From contig CAWBAO010000003.1 of the NCBI GenBank assembly GCA_963786945.1, positions 806,001 through 870,000 of the forward strand: a DNA stretch of 64,000 nt, written 5' to 3'. The position numbers and the translations under genes are program-made. Below, in pieces: positions 17,879-24,916 of the stretch (positions are counted from its first letter, which is position 1; every line of letters starts with the position of its first letter). This DNA comes from JADKCZ01 sp963786945. GTDB taxonomy: Bacteria; Myxococcota; Myxococcia; Myxococcales; Anaeromyxobacteraceae. The notes beneath the pieces were generated by a model. It saw nothing but the letters and a program-made list of their open reading frames with translations, ran no database searches and was not told the DNA's origin.

Positions 17879-18331
17879 TCAGTGGCGCCGCAGGGCGCCG
17901 TGCAAGCGGTGGATCCAGCCCGCGCCTGTCAGCGCCATGAAGGGACAGAGGTCGGTCACCGGCTCGACGCCGGCGGCGCGGCAGGCCGCCAGGGCCTCCG
18001 GGCTCGAGGCCCCGGCGCCGGCGCCGCGGTGGAACCAGAGCCGCCGCACCCCCGCGGCCAGCGCGTCCTGCACGACCGCCGCGGTCTGCCCCGGGGCGGT
18101 GAAGAAGATGGCCCCGTCCACCGGGGGCGAGACCTCCTGCAGCCTCCCGAAGGCGCGCCGTCCGTCCAGCTCGATGCCCGCCGCGGCCGGGTTGACCGGC
18201 ACCACCTCGTAGCCGCGCCGGGCCAGCTCGCGCAGCACCACCCTGGTGAAGTCCTTCCGGTCGCGCGAGGCGCCCACCAGCGCCAGCCGCCGCTGCGCGA
18301 GGAACTCCCTGGCCTGGTCCCGCCTGTCCAT
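17879..18331 (-). CDS. CoA-binding (YccU-like) domain protein
   Basis: A 150-residue stand-alone Rossmann protein of the CoA-binding family. ALVGASRDRKDFTRVVLREL is the nucleotide-binding strand-loop-helix, followed by GYEVVPVNPAAAGIELDGR, then DGAIFFTAPGQTAAVVQDAL and VRRLWFHRGAGAG. These match the small YccU-type proteins whose physiological role is not settled. GAGGTGAGGAC upstream of ATG 18331 is a strong ribosome-binding site. The gene sits 18 bases after the lipoprotein gene upstream, on the same strand. Confidence 0.85.
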   Translation of the reverse strand: MDRRDQAREFLAQRRLALVGASRDRKDFTRVVLRELARRGYEVVPVNPAAAGIELDGRRAFGRLQEVSPPVDGAIFFTAPGQTAAVVQDALAAGVRRLWFHRGAGAGASSPEALAACRAAGVEPVTDLCPFMALTGAGWIHRLHGALRRH

Positions 18332-18349
18332 GTCCTCACCTCCGTCGAG

Positions 18350-19459
18350 CTACAGCGCCTCGCCGAACCGCGCCACGCCGAGCGCCTCCTCGAGCCTGGC
18401 GTCGACCCCGGGCTCGGCCGCGGGGAGCGACAGGTGCAGGTGCAGGCAGGCGCCATCGCGGTAGCGCCACGCCGAGAGGTGGCGCGTGGGCGGACCGTCG
18501 TTGCGCCAGGAGTACCAGGCCCGGGCCTCGCCGGCCCTGGCCTCCAGCCGTGCCGCCCCCACCCCGTCGAGCGCCCGGATCCGCGACCAGTCGGGATCGC
18601 GGCAGGCCTCGGCGCTGCGCCGGCCCTGCGAGTCGGCCAGCGAGGCGGAGAGCAGCAGGCCGTCGGCCTCCCGCTGGCCGATGATGGAGATGCCGCTGCC
18701 GTCGGACCGGCGCATGGGCTCGGCCACCCGCCAGCCGGGGAGGTCGAGGAGCAGCGACCACGCCCGGCCGGGCAGCTCCAGCTCCAGCGGCTCGGCGCCC
18801 GGGACCATCCACGTCGACGGGTCGCCGTGCCCCCGGCCCGCCGGGGCGCCGGGCCGGCTGCCCGAGGCGGGCCGGTGCGAGGCGCCCCGGACCAGCGCCA
18901 GCGCCGCCGACCGCTGCGGGCCCTCGCCGTCGTCGAGCAGGGTGAAGGCCAGCAGGAGCGGCCCGGCCACGACGGCCCCCTGCACCAGGCAGCGGTACTG
19001 GTCGGGATCGGGCGGCGACCTCGACCCGGCCAGTTCCCGATCGGTGGCCGCGAAGTACCAGCCCTGCAGCCCCGGCGCCTCGAGCGGCCGCAGGGGCAGC
19101 TCCGCCTCCACCGCCCCCTCGAGCGCCCGGTCCCGCTCGGCCTGGACGAGCGCCTCGGCCACCCCGGGCCGGACCGGCTCGCTGGCCTCGCCGTTCCCCC
19201 ACAGCGGCATGACCACGAGGATCAGGTGCCCCTCCGGCGGCTCGAAGCGGATCGAGCCCGATCCGGCCGGCTCGGGCTCGCCGCTGGTCGCCTTCCAGCC
19301 GCCCGGGACCAGGAAGGCCACCTCGCCCCGCTCGCCGGCGTCCACCGCCACCGTGACACCGGGCGGCGCCGGCGCGGGAGCCCGTGGCGAGCCGGCGTGG
19401 GCGCAGGCCGTCGCCGCCAGGGCCAGGAGGAGCAGCGAGGTGGCCCGCGGGCATGGCAT
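18350..19459 (-). CDS. lipoprotein of unknown function
   Basis: A 369-residue exported protein whose signal peptide ends ALAATAC, a lipobox with Cys19. The mature part alternates short beta-like segments (EVAFLVPGGWKATSG, GHLILVVMPLWGNGEAS, GWYFAATDRELA, AWSLLLDLPGWRV, ARAWYSWRNDG). Two halves each contain a V/L-P-G-W motif (VPGGWKA and LPGWRV), suggesting an internally duplicated domain. I do not recognise a family. It is the first gene of the leftward cluster and is divergent from the DUF938 methyltransferase. Confidence 0.7.
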   Translation of the reverse strand: MPCPRATSLLLLALAATACAHAGSPRAPAPAPPGVTVAVDAGERGEVAFLVPGGWKATSGEPEPAGSGSIRFEPPEGHLILVVMPLWGNGEASEPVRPGVAEALVQAERDRALEGAVEAELPLRPLEAPGLQGWYFAATDRELAGSRSPPDPDQYRCLVQGAVVAGPLLLAFTLLDDGEGPQRSAALALVRGASHRPASGSRPGAPAGRGHGDPSTWMVPGAEPLELELPGRAWSLLLDLPGWRVAEPMRRSDGSGISIIGQREADGLLLSASLADSQGRRSAEACRDPDWSRIRALDGVGAARLEARAGEARAWYSWRNDGPPTRHLSAWRYRDGACLHLHLSLPAAEPGVDARLEEALGVARFGEAL

Positions 19460-19498
19460 GAAGCCCTTCTAGCGCGCACCGGGTGCCACCGGCGAGGC

Positions 19499-20098
19499 AT
19501 GATGTGGGGCGTGAAGCGGACCGCCCCCCTGGCCGTGGCCAACCGCGAGCTCCTGGTCGGGGCGGTGCGCGCCCTGGCGCCGCCCCAGGGCCTGGCGCTC
19601 GAGCTGGGGAGCGGCAGCGGCGAGCACGCGCTGGCGCTGGCCCGCGCCGTGCCCTGGCTCGACTGGCAGCCCTCCGACCCGGAGCCGACGGCCCGCGCCA
19701 GCATCTCGGCGTGGCGGGCCGAGGCGCGCCTCCCCAACCTCCGCGAGCCGCTCGACCTCGACCTGCTCGGGCCGGCCTGGCGGCATGTCGCCGCCGATCT
19801 CCTGCTCTGCGTGAACGTGCTCCACGTGGCGCCGCCCGCCGCCGCCGCCGCCCTGCTCGACGGCGCGGCCGCGATGCCGCCGGGCGCCCCGCTGGTCCTC
19901 TACGGCCCGTTCCTGGACGGCCCGCCGCCGCCGCGCCTGGCCCGCTTCGACGGTGAGCTGCGCGCCCACGATCCTGCGCTCGGCATCCGCCCGCTGGCGC
20001 CGCTGCTGGCGGCGGCCGAGGCGCGCGGCCTGCGGCTCGAGCTGCGCCGGCCGGGGCGCGAGCCGGGCGACGTCCTGCTGGTGTTCCGCCGCGCCTGA
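19499..20098 (+). CDS. DUF938 class I SAM-dependent methyltransferase-like protein
   Basis: A 199-residue protein of the DUF938 family. The motif I region is LALELGSGSGEHALALA, followed by VPWLDWQPSDPEP, the PSD signature that distinguishes this family, then LPNLREPLDLDLLGPAW and LLLCVNVLHVAP. The fold is that of class I SAM methyltransferases, but a substrate has not been established for the family. ATG 19499 is the first of two adjacent Met codons; the spacing to any Shine-Dalgarno is poor. A strong hairpin follows the gene. Confidence 0.85.
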   Translation: MMWGVKRTAPLAVANRELLVGAVRALAPPQGLALELGSGSGEHALALARAVPWLDWQPSDPEPTARASISAWRAEARLPNLREPLDLDLLGPAWRHVAADLLLCVNVLHVAPPAAAAALLDGAAAMPPGAPLVLYGPFLDGPPPPRLARFDGELRAHDPALGIRPLAPLLAAAEARGLRLELRRPGREPGDVLLVFRRA

Positions 20099-20130
20099 CC
20101 GCCTCCCGGCGTGGCGCCGCCCCCGGAAAG

Positions 20131-20173
20131 CGAGACGCCCGGGCAGCCAGGACCTGGCCGCGCGGGCGTCTCG
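20131..20173. terminator. strong hairpin, likely bidirectional terminator
   Basis: CGAGACGCCCG (20131-20141) pairs perfectly over 11 bases with CGGGCGTCTCG (20163-20173). The 21-base loop contains a second small inverted repeat, CCAGG-A-CCTGG. It sits between the convergent DUF938 and cytochrome genes and could end transcription of both. No clear T-tract follows on either strand. Confidence 0.6.
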
Positions 20174-20208
20174 GGTGCGGGTGCCGGACCAGCCGGCGGT
20201 CGCGACAG

Positions 20209-20490
20209 CTACTTCTTGTGGCACTCCGTGCACTTGGTGGGGCCCTTCTGGCCTTCCTTGTGGCAGGCCTGGCACAGCGCGTGGGCCTTGTCCTTGCCCA
20301 TCTTGCCGATGGCCTTGGGCTCGCCCTCGCCGTGGCACTTGGCGCACGCCACGGCCTTGTGGGTGTCGTGCTTGAAGGTGACGTCGCCCTGGGTGGCCTT
20401 CAGGACCTTGGGGCCGGCCGGCGCGGTGGCGGCGGCCTGGACGGTGACGGCGAAGAGGACGGCGAGGACGGCGAACAGGAAGCGCTTCAT
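20209..20490 (-). CDS. triheme cytochrome c7 (PpcA-like), periplasmic
   Basis: A 93-residue secreted cytochrome. It starts MKRFLFAVLAVLFAV with a signal peptide ending near VQAAA. The mature part holds exactly three heme-attachment motifs, CAKCH, CQACH and CTECH, plus extra histidines (FKHDTHKAV, KAHAL) suited to bis-His ligation. This is the c7 arrangement known from Geobacter PpcA and metal-reducing Anaeromyxobacter, where these proteins carry electrons across the periplasm to terminal reductases. The lysine-rich surface also fits. GAAGGAGCACACC before the ATG is a good ribosome-binding site. The 269-base upstream region holds two inverted repeats listed separately. Confidence 0.93.
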   Translation of the reverse strand: MKRFLFAVLAVLFAVTVQAAATAPAGPKVLKATQGDVTFKHDTHKAVACAKCHGEGEPKAIGKMGKDKAHALCQACHKEGQKGPTKCTECHKK

Positions 20491-20604
20491 GGTGTGCTCC
20501 TTCGAGAGTGTTGGGCGAATCCCAGCCGGTGGACCCGCACCGTATTCGCCATGCTGGTGACGTCCGGCGCCCGTTCCCTATTCGAAGCGGCCGCCGGATC
20601 CGGT

Positions 20605-20620
20605 GGCCTGTCGACAGGCC
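20605..20620. promoter_or_regulatory. 16-bp perfect palindrome upstream of cytochrome c7
   Basis: GGCCTGTCGACAGGCC is fully self-complementary. It lies 115 bases upstream of the cytochrome start in the intergenic region 20491-20759, and could be a binding site for a dimeric regulator. No regulator gene is adjacent. Confidence 0.4.
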
Positions 20621-20661
20621 CCGGAAGGGCGCAACTTACACGGGCCGTGGATGAGATGAGT

Positions 20662-20678
20662 TGCGGCATTGGGCCGCA
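20662..20678. promoter_or_regulatory. inverted repeat TGCGGC-N5-GCCGCA
   Basis: Two six-base arms flank a five-base spacer (ATTGG) in a locally less G+C-rich part of the intergenic region between the J-domain-like gene and the cytochrome gene. It is a second candidate operator or a start of a small hairpin. Function unknown. Confidence 0.3.
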
Positions 20679-20759
20679 CGGGGCTGTGGCAATGGGTCGC
20701 AGCATGGGCTCGGTCACGGGACCTCCGCTCCGTCCCGGGACGCTCCGCCGTGCCGGCGC

Positions 20760-21590
20760 TCAGGCCACCTTCGCCGAGTAGCGCGCGTTGTGGCCGAAGA
20801 GGGCCAGCTGCGCCCCCTCCAGCTCCTCGGCGGTGAGCAGGGCACGCTCGAGGAAGAACTGGCCGATGCGGCGCTGTCCGCGGTTCTGCCGGCCCACCAG
20901 GCCCAGCAGCTGGGCGCGGGTCAGGAAGCCGCGCCGCACCGCGTACTCGCCGAGCTGCTCGGCCTGGGCGCCCTCGCGCCGGCGCCGCTCCAGCAGGTCG
21001 GTGACCTCGCGCTGGCCGAGCAGCCCCAGGTCGATGGCCAGGCGGCCGATGGCGGGGCGCTGGCCTCGCTGCCACGCCACCGCGGCCACGTAGGCCTGCC
21101 AGCTGACGCGCCCCGAGTAGTAGAGGAACTCGGCGAAGCGGAGCCGGCGGCGCGGCAGCCGCGGGCCCGGCGCCTCGACCACCGGCGCCGTCGGCGGCGG
21201 GGGCGCCCGCGGTGGCGGGGGCCGCGGCGTGCGCGGCGGCGGGGGGCGCGGGGTCGAGCCACGGGGCGCCGGCGCCCCCCGTGCCGCGCGCGGGGGGGCG
21301 GGGACGGGCGGCCCGGCGCGCGGAGGCGGCGCAGCCTTCGACCCGGTGGCGAACGACTCGAGCAGGCCGAAGGCCTCGGTCACCGCCCGGAACTCCCGCT
21401 GCAGCTGGGCCTCGCTCTTGCCGAGCACGGCGGCGCGGTCGGGGTGCGTCTCCAGCACGCGGCGGTGCCAGGCGGCCCGCAGCTCGGCGCGCCAGGCGGC
21501 ACCGTGGGCCGCGGCGGCGAAGCCCGGTCCGAAGATGACCGTGCCCGCCTCGACCAGCTCCTCCCAGCTCACCTCGCGATCTGCCGCCAC
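20760..21590 (-). CDS. J-domain-like protein with proline-rich linker and unknown C-terminal domain
   Basis: A 276-residue protein in three parts. Residues about 28-82 look like helices II-III of a DnaJ J-domain: AAWHRRVLETHPDRAAVLG with the HPD tripeptide, then REFRAVTEAFGLLESF. Residues about 85-145 are a Pro/Arg/Ala-rich linker. Residues about 150-276 form a charged helical domain (LRFAEFLYYSGRVSWQAYV, RRIGQFFLERALLTAEEL) with several repeats of the kind IGRLAIDLGLLGQREV / IGQFFLERALLTAEELE. The helix before HPD is shorter than usual. It may recruit Hsp70 to a partner bound by the C-terminal domain, but no partner is evident. Confidence 0.65.
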   Translation of the reverse strand: MAADREVSWEELVEAGTVIFGPGFAAAAHGAAWRAELRAAWHRRVLETHPDRAAVLGKSEAQLQREFRAVTEAFGLLESFATGSKAAPPPRAGPPVPAPPRAARGAPAPRGSTPRPPPPRTPRPPPPRAPPPPTAPVVEAPGPRLPRRRLRFAEFLYYSGRVSWQAYVAAVAWQRGQRPAIGRLAIDLGLLGQREVTDLLERRRREGAQAEQLGEYAVRRGFLTRAQLLGLVGRQNRGQRRIGQFFLERALLTAEELEGAQLALFGHNARYSAKVA

Positions 21591-21610
21591 CGTCCCCCTC
21601 CACCGACCCG

Positions 21611-21624
21611 CGCCGATATCGGCG
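21611..21624. promoter_or_regulatory. 14-bp perfect palindrome in a divergent promoter region
   Basis: CGCCGATATCGGCG is fully self-complementary and lies 21 bases upstream of the J-domain-like gene start and 132 bases upstream of the iron-sulfur gene. The A/T core in a G+C-rich background makes it a plausible dimeric operator. No cognate regulator is visible nearby. Confidence 0.4.
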
Positions 21625-21755
21625 GGAATCTAGGATCGGCGGCCGGGCGAGGCGAGTTTTCGGCCACCGCCCGGCGGCGGTGGCGGCCCCGGCAAGTGGA
21701 ATTTGACCCCCGGCCCCCTTCCACGACTTCGAGCCGGGGTGGCATAACCCGCCCC

Positions 21756-22535
21756 ATGCTCAGGAAGGTGGTGCGGATCGACGAGGCGAGGTGCGACGGC
21801 TGCGGCGACTGCATCGGCTCATGCGCCGAGGGGGCCATCGCGCTGGTCGGCGGCAAGGCCAGGCTGGTCTCGGACGTCTACTGCGACGGGCTCGGCGCCT
21901 GCCTCGGCGAGTGTCCGCAGGGCGCCATCTCGGTCGAGGAGCGGGAGGCGGCCGACTTCGACGAGGCCGCGGTCGGCGAGCACCTGAGGCGGATCGGCCG
22001 CCCACCGCCGCCCCACCTCGCCGCCGCCTCCCCGCCCGCCGCCGGGCCCGCGCCCCACGCCCACGCCTGCCCCGGCTCGGCGCCCCGCGAGCTGCCGCGC
22101 CGCGGCCTGGCCGTGATGGCGGACGCCCCCGGCCCCGCCTCCGCCCCGGCCGCGCGCCAGGGCGGCTCGGAGCTCGGCCACTGGCCGGTGCAGCTCAAGC
22201 TGGTGCCGGCCGGCGCCCCGTGGCTGGCCGGCGCGGACCTGCTGCTGGCGGCCGACTGCGTGCCCTTCGCCTACGCCAGCTTCCACGCCGACTTCCTGGC
22301 GGGGCGCAAGGTGCTGGTCGGCTGTCCCAAGCTCGACGACAACCAGGCCTACGCCGCCAAGCTGGCGGACCTCTTCGGCCGCAACCAGATCCGCTCGGTG
22401 ACGGTGGTCCGCATGGAGGTGCCGTGCTGCGGCGGCATCGCCTGGGCGGCGCGCGAGGGGCTGGCGCGGAGCGGCAGGCAGGTGCCCCTGCGCGACGTGG
22501 TGATCGGCATCGACGGTGGCGTGCGACAGGGCTAG
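21756..22535 (+). CDS. 4Fe-4S ferredoxin-like protein with large C-terminal domain
   Basis: A 259-residue iron-sulfur protein. The N-terminal ferredoxin domain has CDGCGDCIGSC (Cys13, 16, 19, 23), a complete first cluster site. The second site reads CDGLGACLGECP (Cys43, 49, 53): the usual second Cys is Leu46, so only three ligands are obvious. After a Pro/Ala linker, the C-terminal domain has AADCVPFAYASFH, VGCPKLDDNQAYAAKL and MEVPCCGGIAWAAR, with four more cysteines that could bind a cluster or a metal. This architecture recurs in anaerobic proteobacteria as uncharacterised redox proteins. ATG 21756 lacks a Shine-Dalgarno; CATAAC lies seven bases upstream and may be a -10 box of a leaderless message. 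Confidence 0.82.
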   Translation: MLRKVVRIDEARCDGCGDCIGSCAEGAIALVGGKARLVSDVYCDGLGACLGECPQGAISVEEREAADFDEAAVGEHLRRIGRPPPPHLAAASPPAAGPAPHAHACPGSAPRELPRRGLAVMADAPGPASAPAARQGGSELGHWPVQLKLVPAGAPWLAGADLLLAADCVPFAYASFHADFLAGRKVLVGCPKLDDNQAYAAKLADLFGRNQIRSVTVVRMEVPCCGGIAWAAREGLARSGRQVPLRDVVIGIDGGVRQG

Positions 22536-22545
22536 GTCACCCCGG

Positions 22546-22977
22546 GTGACCGCCCGGGTCCTCCAGTTCGGCCTGGACGAGCTGCGTGACGCCTTCGGCC
22601 GCCACGCCACGCCGGGCGCGGACCCGCGCCATGACACCGCTCCGTTCCGGGCCTTCCGGGCCGCGCTCCTCGACGCCGCGGCGCGCGCGGCGCGGCGTCC
22701 GTGCGAGCTCACCATGGCCTGGGGCGGGACCTTCAACGGCTACCGGCTGCTGGTCTCCGTCGAGCCGCCCGACGCCCTGCCGGGCCTGGATCTCGCCGCC
22801 GTCTGCGCCGTCGAGCACGACGAGGTCGCGCCGGCGCGCCCGGATCGGTATCCTCTGGCCCACGTCGAGCCGGGCCACGCCACGGTGGCGCGCGCGGCCG
22901 ACGGCACCACCCACGAGGCGCCCTTCGGGGCCGCCACCGGCCACTTCGGCGCGCCGGGGATTCGGAGGATTCGATGA
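22546..22977 (+). CDS. conserved hypothetical protein
   Basis: A 143-residue soluble protein with no recognised domain. It contains LQFGLDELRDAFGRHATPG, CELTMAWGGTFNGYRLLVS and PLAHVEPGHATVARAADGT. I chose GTG 22546 (VTARVLQFG), eleven bases after the preceding stop; an upstream in-frame codon at 22516 would overlap the iron-sulfur gene. Its TGA overlaps the ATG of the quinone oxidoreductase (ATGA), so the two are translationally coupled. Codon bias and coupling support it as a real gene. Confidence 0.6.
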   Translation: MTARVLQFGLDELRDAFGRHATPGADPRHDTAPFRAFRAALLDAAARAARRPCELTMAWGGTFNGYRLLVSVEPPDALPGLDLAAVCAVEHDEVAPARPDRYPLAHVEPGHATVARAADGTTHEAPFGAATGHFGAPGIRRIR

Positions 22978-23962
22978 AGGCGGTCCGGTTCACCGGCAAG
23001 GGCGGTCCCGAGGTGGTGGAGCTGGCCGAGGTCGAGGCCCCCAGGCCCTCGCGCGGCGAGGTGCTGGTGCGGGTCAAGGCCGCCGCCATGAACCGGGCCG
23101 ACCTGCTGCAGCGGCGGGGCCTCTACCCGCCGCCGCCGGGCTTCCGCGAGGACATCCCCGGCCTGGAGCTGGCCGGCGAGATCGCCGAGCTGGGCGAGGC
23201 GGTGACCGGCTGGAAGGTGGGCGACCGGGTCATGGCCATCGCCGCCGGCGAGGCCCAGGCCGAGCTGGCGGTGGTGCACGAGCGGATGCTGCTGCGCGTG
23301 CCCGAGGGCCTGTCGCTGGGCGACGCCGGCGCGCTCCCCGAGGCGGGCATGACCGCCCACGACGCCCTGTTCACCATCGGCGGGCTTGCGCCCCGGTGCC
23401 ACCGTGCTCATCCACGCCGTCGGCTCGGGCGTGGCCACCGCGGCGCTGCAGATCGCCCGGGCGGCGGGCGCGCTCACGGTCGGGACCAGCCGGACCTCCG
23501 ACAAGCTGGAGAAGGCCCGGGCGCTCGGCCTCGACCACGCCATCCTGGTCGGGAAGGAGGAGCCGAGGTTCGCCGACGAGGTGAAGCGGCTGACCGGCCG
23601 GCGCGGCGCCGCCGTCATCCTCGACTTCGTCGGCGGGCGCCTACGCCGCGGAGAACGTCGCCAGCCTGGCGCCGGGCGGGCGGATCGTGGTCATCGGCAC
23701 CATGGGCGGCCCCAAGGCCCAGCTCGACCTCGGCCTGCTGATGCGGGTGCGCGGCTCCATCACCGGCACGGTGCTGCGGCCCCGGCCGCTCGAGGAGAAG
23801 ATCGCCGCGACCCAGGCCTTCGGCCGCGACGTGCTGCCGCTCATCGCCGCCGGCCGGGTCAAGCCGGTGGTGGACGCCCTGCTCCCGGCCGCCCGCGCCC
23901 GCGAGGCCCACGAGCGGATGGAGAAGAACGACTCGTTCGGGAAGATCGTGCTGGGGTTCTGA
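22974..23962 (+). CDS. NAD(P)H:quinone oxidoreductase (MDR superfamily), frame-broken twice
   Basis: A zinc-independent medium-chain dehydrogenase close to the PIG3/TP53I3-type quinone reductases, about 329 residues if repaired. Part one from ATG 22974 (GGAGG just upstream) reads MKAVRFTGKGGPEVVELAEV, MNRADLLQRRGLYPPPPG and GDRVMAI. Part two, in another frame after about 23386, reads RPGATVLIHAVGSGVATAAL, with the AxGxxG NADPH site. Part three, in a third frame after about 23636, reads AYAAENVASLAPGG, VVIGTMGG and DVLPLIAAGRVKPVVD. Dropping one T at about 23386 and one G at about 23636 restores a single frame. Two breaks in a well-kept gene suggest sequence error. Confidence 0.85.
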
Positions 23963-23967
23963 GGCCG

Positions 23968-23981
23968 GGGCGGCGCCGCCC
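23968..23981. terminator. G/C palindrome between convergent genes
   Basis: GGGCGGCGCCGCCC is self-complementary, and flanking CCGG/CCGG bases extend it. It sits between the stops of the quinone oxidoreductase and phosphoesterase genes, a natural place for a bidirectional terminator. There is no T-tract. Confidence 0.3.
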
Positions 23982-23993
23982 GGCGCGAGCCGG

Positions 23994-24842
23994 TCACGCC
24001 TCGACGGCCCGCAGGGTCGCCGTGGTGACCTCCGGGTCCGAGTTGAGGCGGATGGTGGTCACGGTGTTGCCCACGCCCCGGTTCACGTAGAGCAGCACCT
24101 TCCCCACCCGGAAGGTGCCCCGCAGGTAGGGCTCCCGCACCAGGGTCGCCAGCAGCGGCGTCAGGATGGGGATGGTGATCTGGCCGCCGTGGGTGTGGCC
24201 GGAGAGGACCGCCAGCGGCTCCGGGGCGTCGCGCAGGAGGTCGGCGGTGCGCGGCGCGTGGGCCAGCACCAGGCGCGATCCGCCCGGCGCGCCGGCCAGG
24301 GCCCGGGCCGGATCGGCATGCCCGGTGACGAGGTCATCCACCCCGACCACCGTGAACGGCACGCCGCGGAGCCGGAGCACGGTGTGCTGGTTGCGGAGCA
24401 CCGCGTAGCCCAGCCCCTCGAGCGCGGCGCTGGCGCCGTCGGCGTCGACCCAGTGGTCGTGGTTGCCGAGCACCGCCACGGTGGGCGCCGCCAGGCCGCC
24501 CAGCGCCTCCCGCAGCAGTCCCACCCCCTGCTGGTTGTGGGAGAGGAAGTCGCCGGTGAGCGCCACCAGGTCCGGCTGGAAGGCGTTCACCGCGTCGAGG
24601 GCCGCCTGGATGCGGGCCGGCGGCGTCCGGCGGCCGACGTGGATGTCGGAGAGCTGCGCCACCCGCAGGCCGTCGTGGGCCGGGTCGAGCCCGGGGACGT
24701 GCAGGGTCACCGCCTCCACGCGGACCGCGTCGGCCCCGGCCTCGCTGGCCAGCGCCGGGCCCGGTGTCGACCCCCCGACGGCGAGCGCGGCGGCCCCGAG
24801 GAGGAACTCGCGGCGGGTCAGGCCTGGGGGCGTGGACGACAC
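23994..24842 (-). CDS. Tat-exported calcineurin-like metallophosphoesterase (YkuE-like)
   Basis: A 282-residue phosphoesterase. The N-terminus LTRREFLLGAAALAVGG is a twin-arginine signal. The metal-binding blocks of the calcineurin fold follow in order: QLSDIHVGRR (Asp, His), ALTGDFLSH (Asp), VLGNHDHW (Asn-His-Asp), and SGHTHGGQ near the end. The start is GTG 24842, the codon that places the RR motif at residues 10-11. YkuE-type enzymes act outside the inner membrane, some on UDP-diacylglucosamine-like or other phosphoesters. The substrate here is unknown. Confidence 0.88.
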   Translation of the reverse strand: MSSTPPGLTRREFLLGAAALAVGGSTPGPALASEAGADAVRVEAVTLHVPGLDPAHDGLRVAQLSDIHVGRRTPPARIQAALDAVNAFQPDLVALTGDFLSHNQQGVGLLREALGGLAAPTVAVLGNHDHWVDADGASAALEGLGYAVLRNQHTVLRLRGVPFTVVGVDDLVTGHADPARALAGAPGGSRLVLAHAPRTADLLRDAPEPLAVLSGHTHGGQITIPILTPLLATLVREPYLRGTFRVGKVLLYVNRGVGNTVTTIRLNSDPEVTTATLRAVEA

Positions 24843-24916
24843 GCTGGAAATGTAGCGCCGGGAGGAACGCCGCGCCTCGCCCGGATGGGCGCAGGGTGCC
24901 AGGCCCGGGGCGACGG

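Noticed and set aside
20514..20550. GGCGAAT ... ATTCGCC inverted repeat just upstream of cytochrome c7
   Set aside because: Seven-base arms separated by 23 bases; too loose to call an operator or a hairpin.
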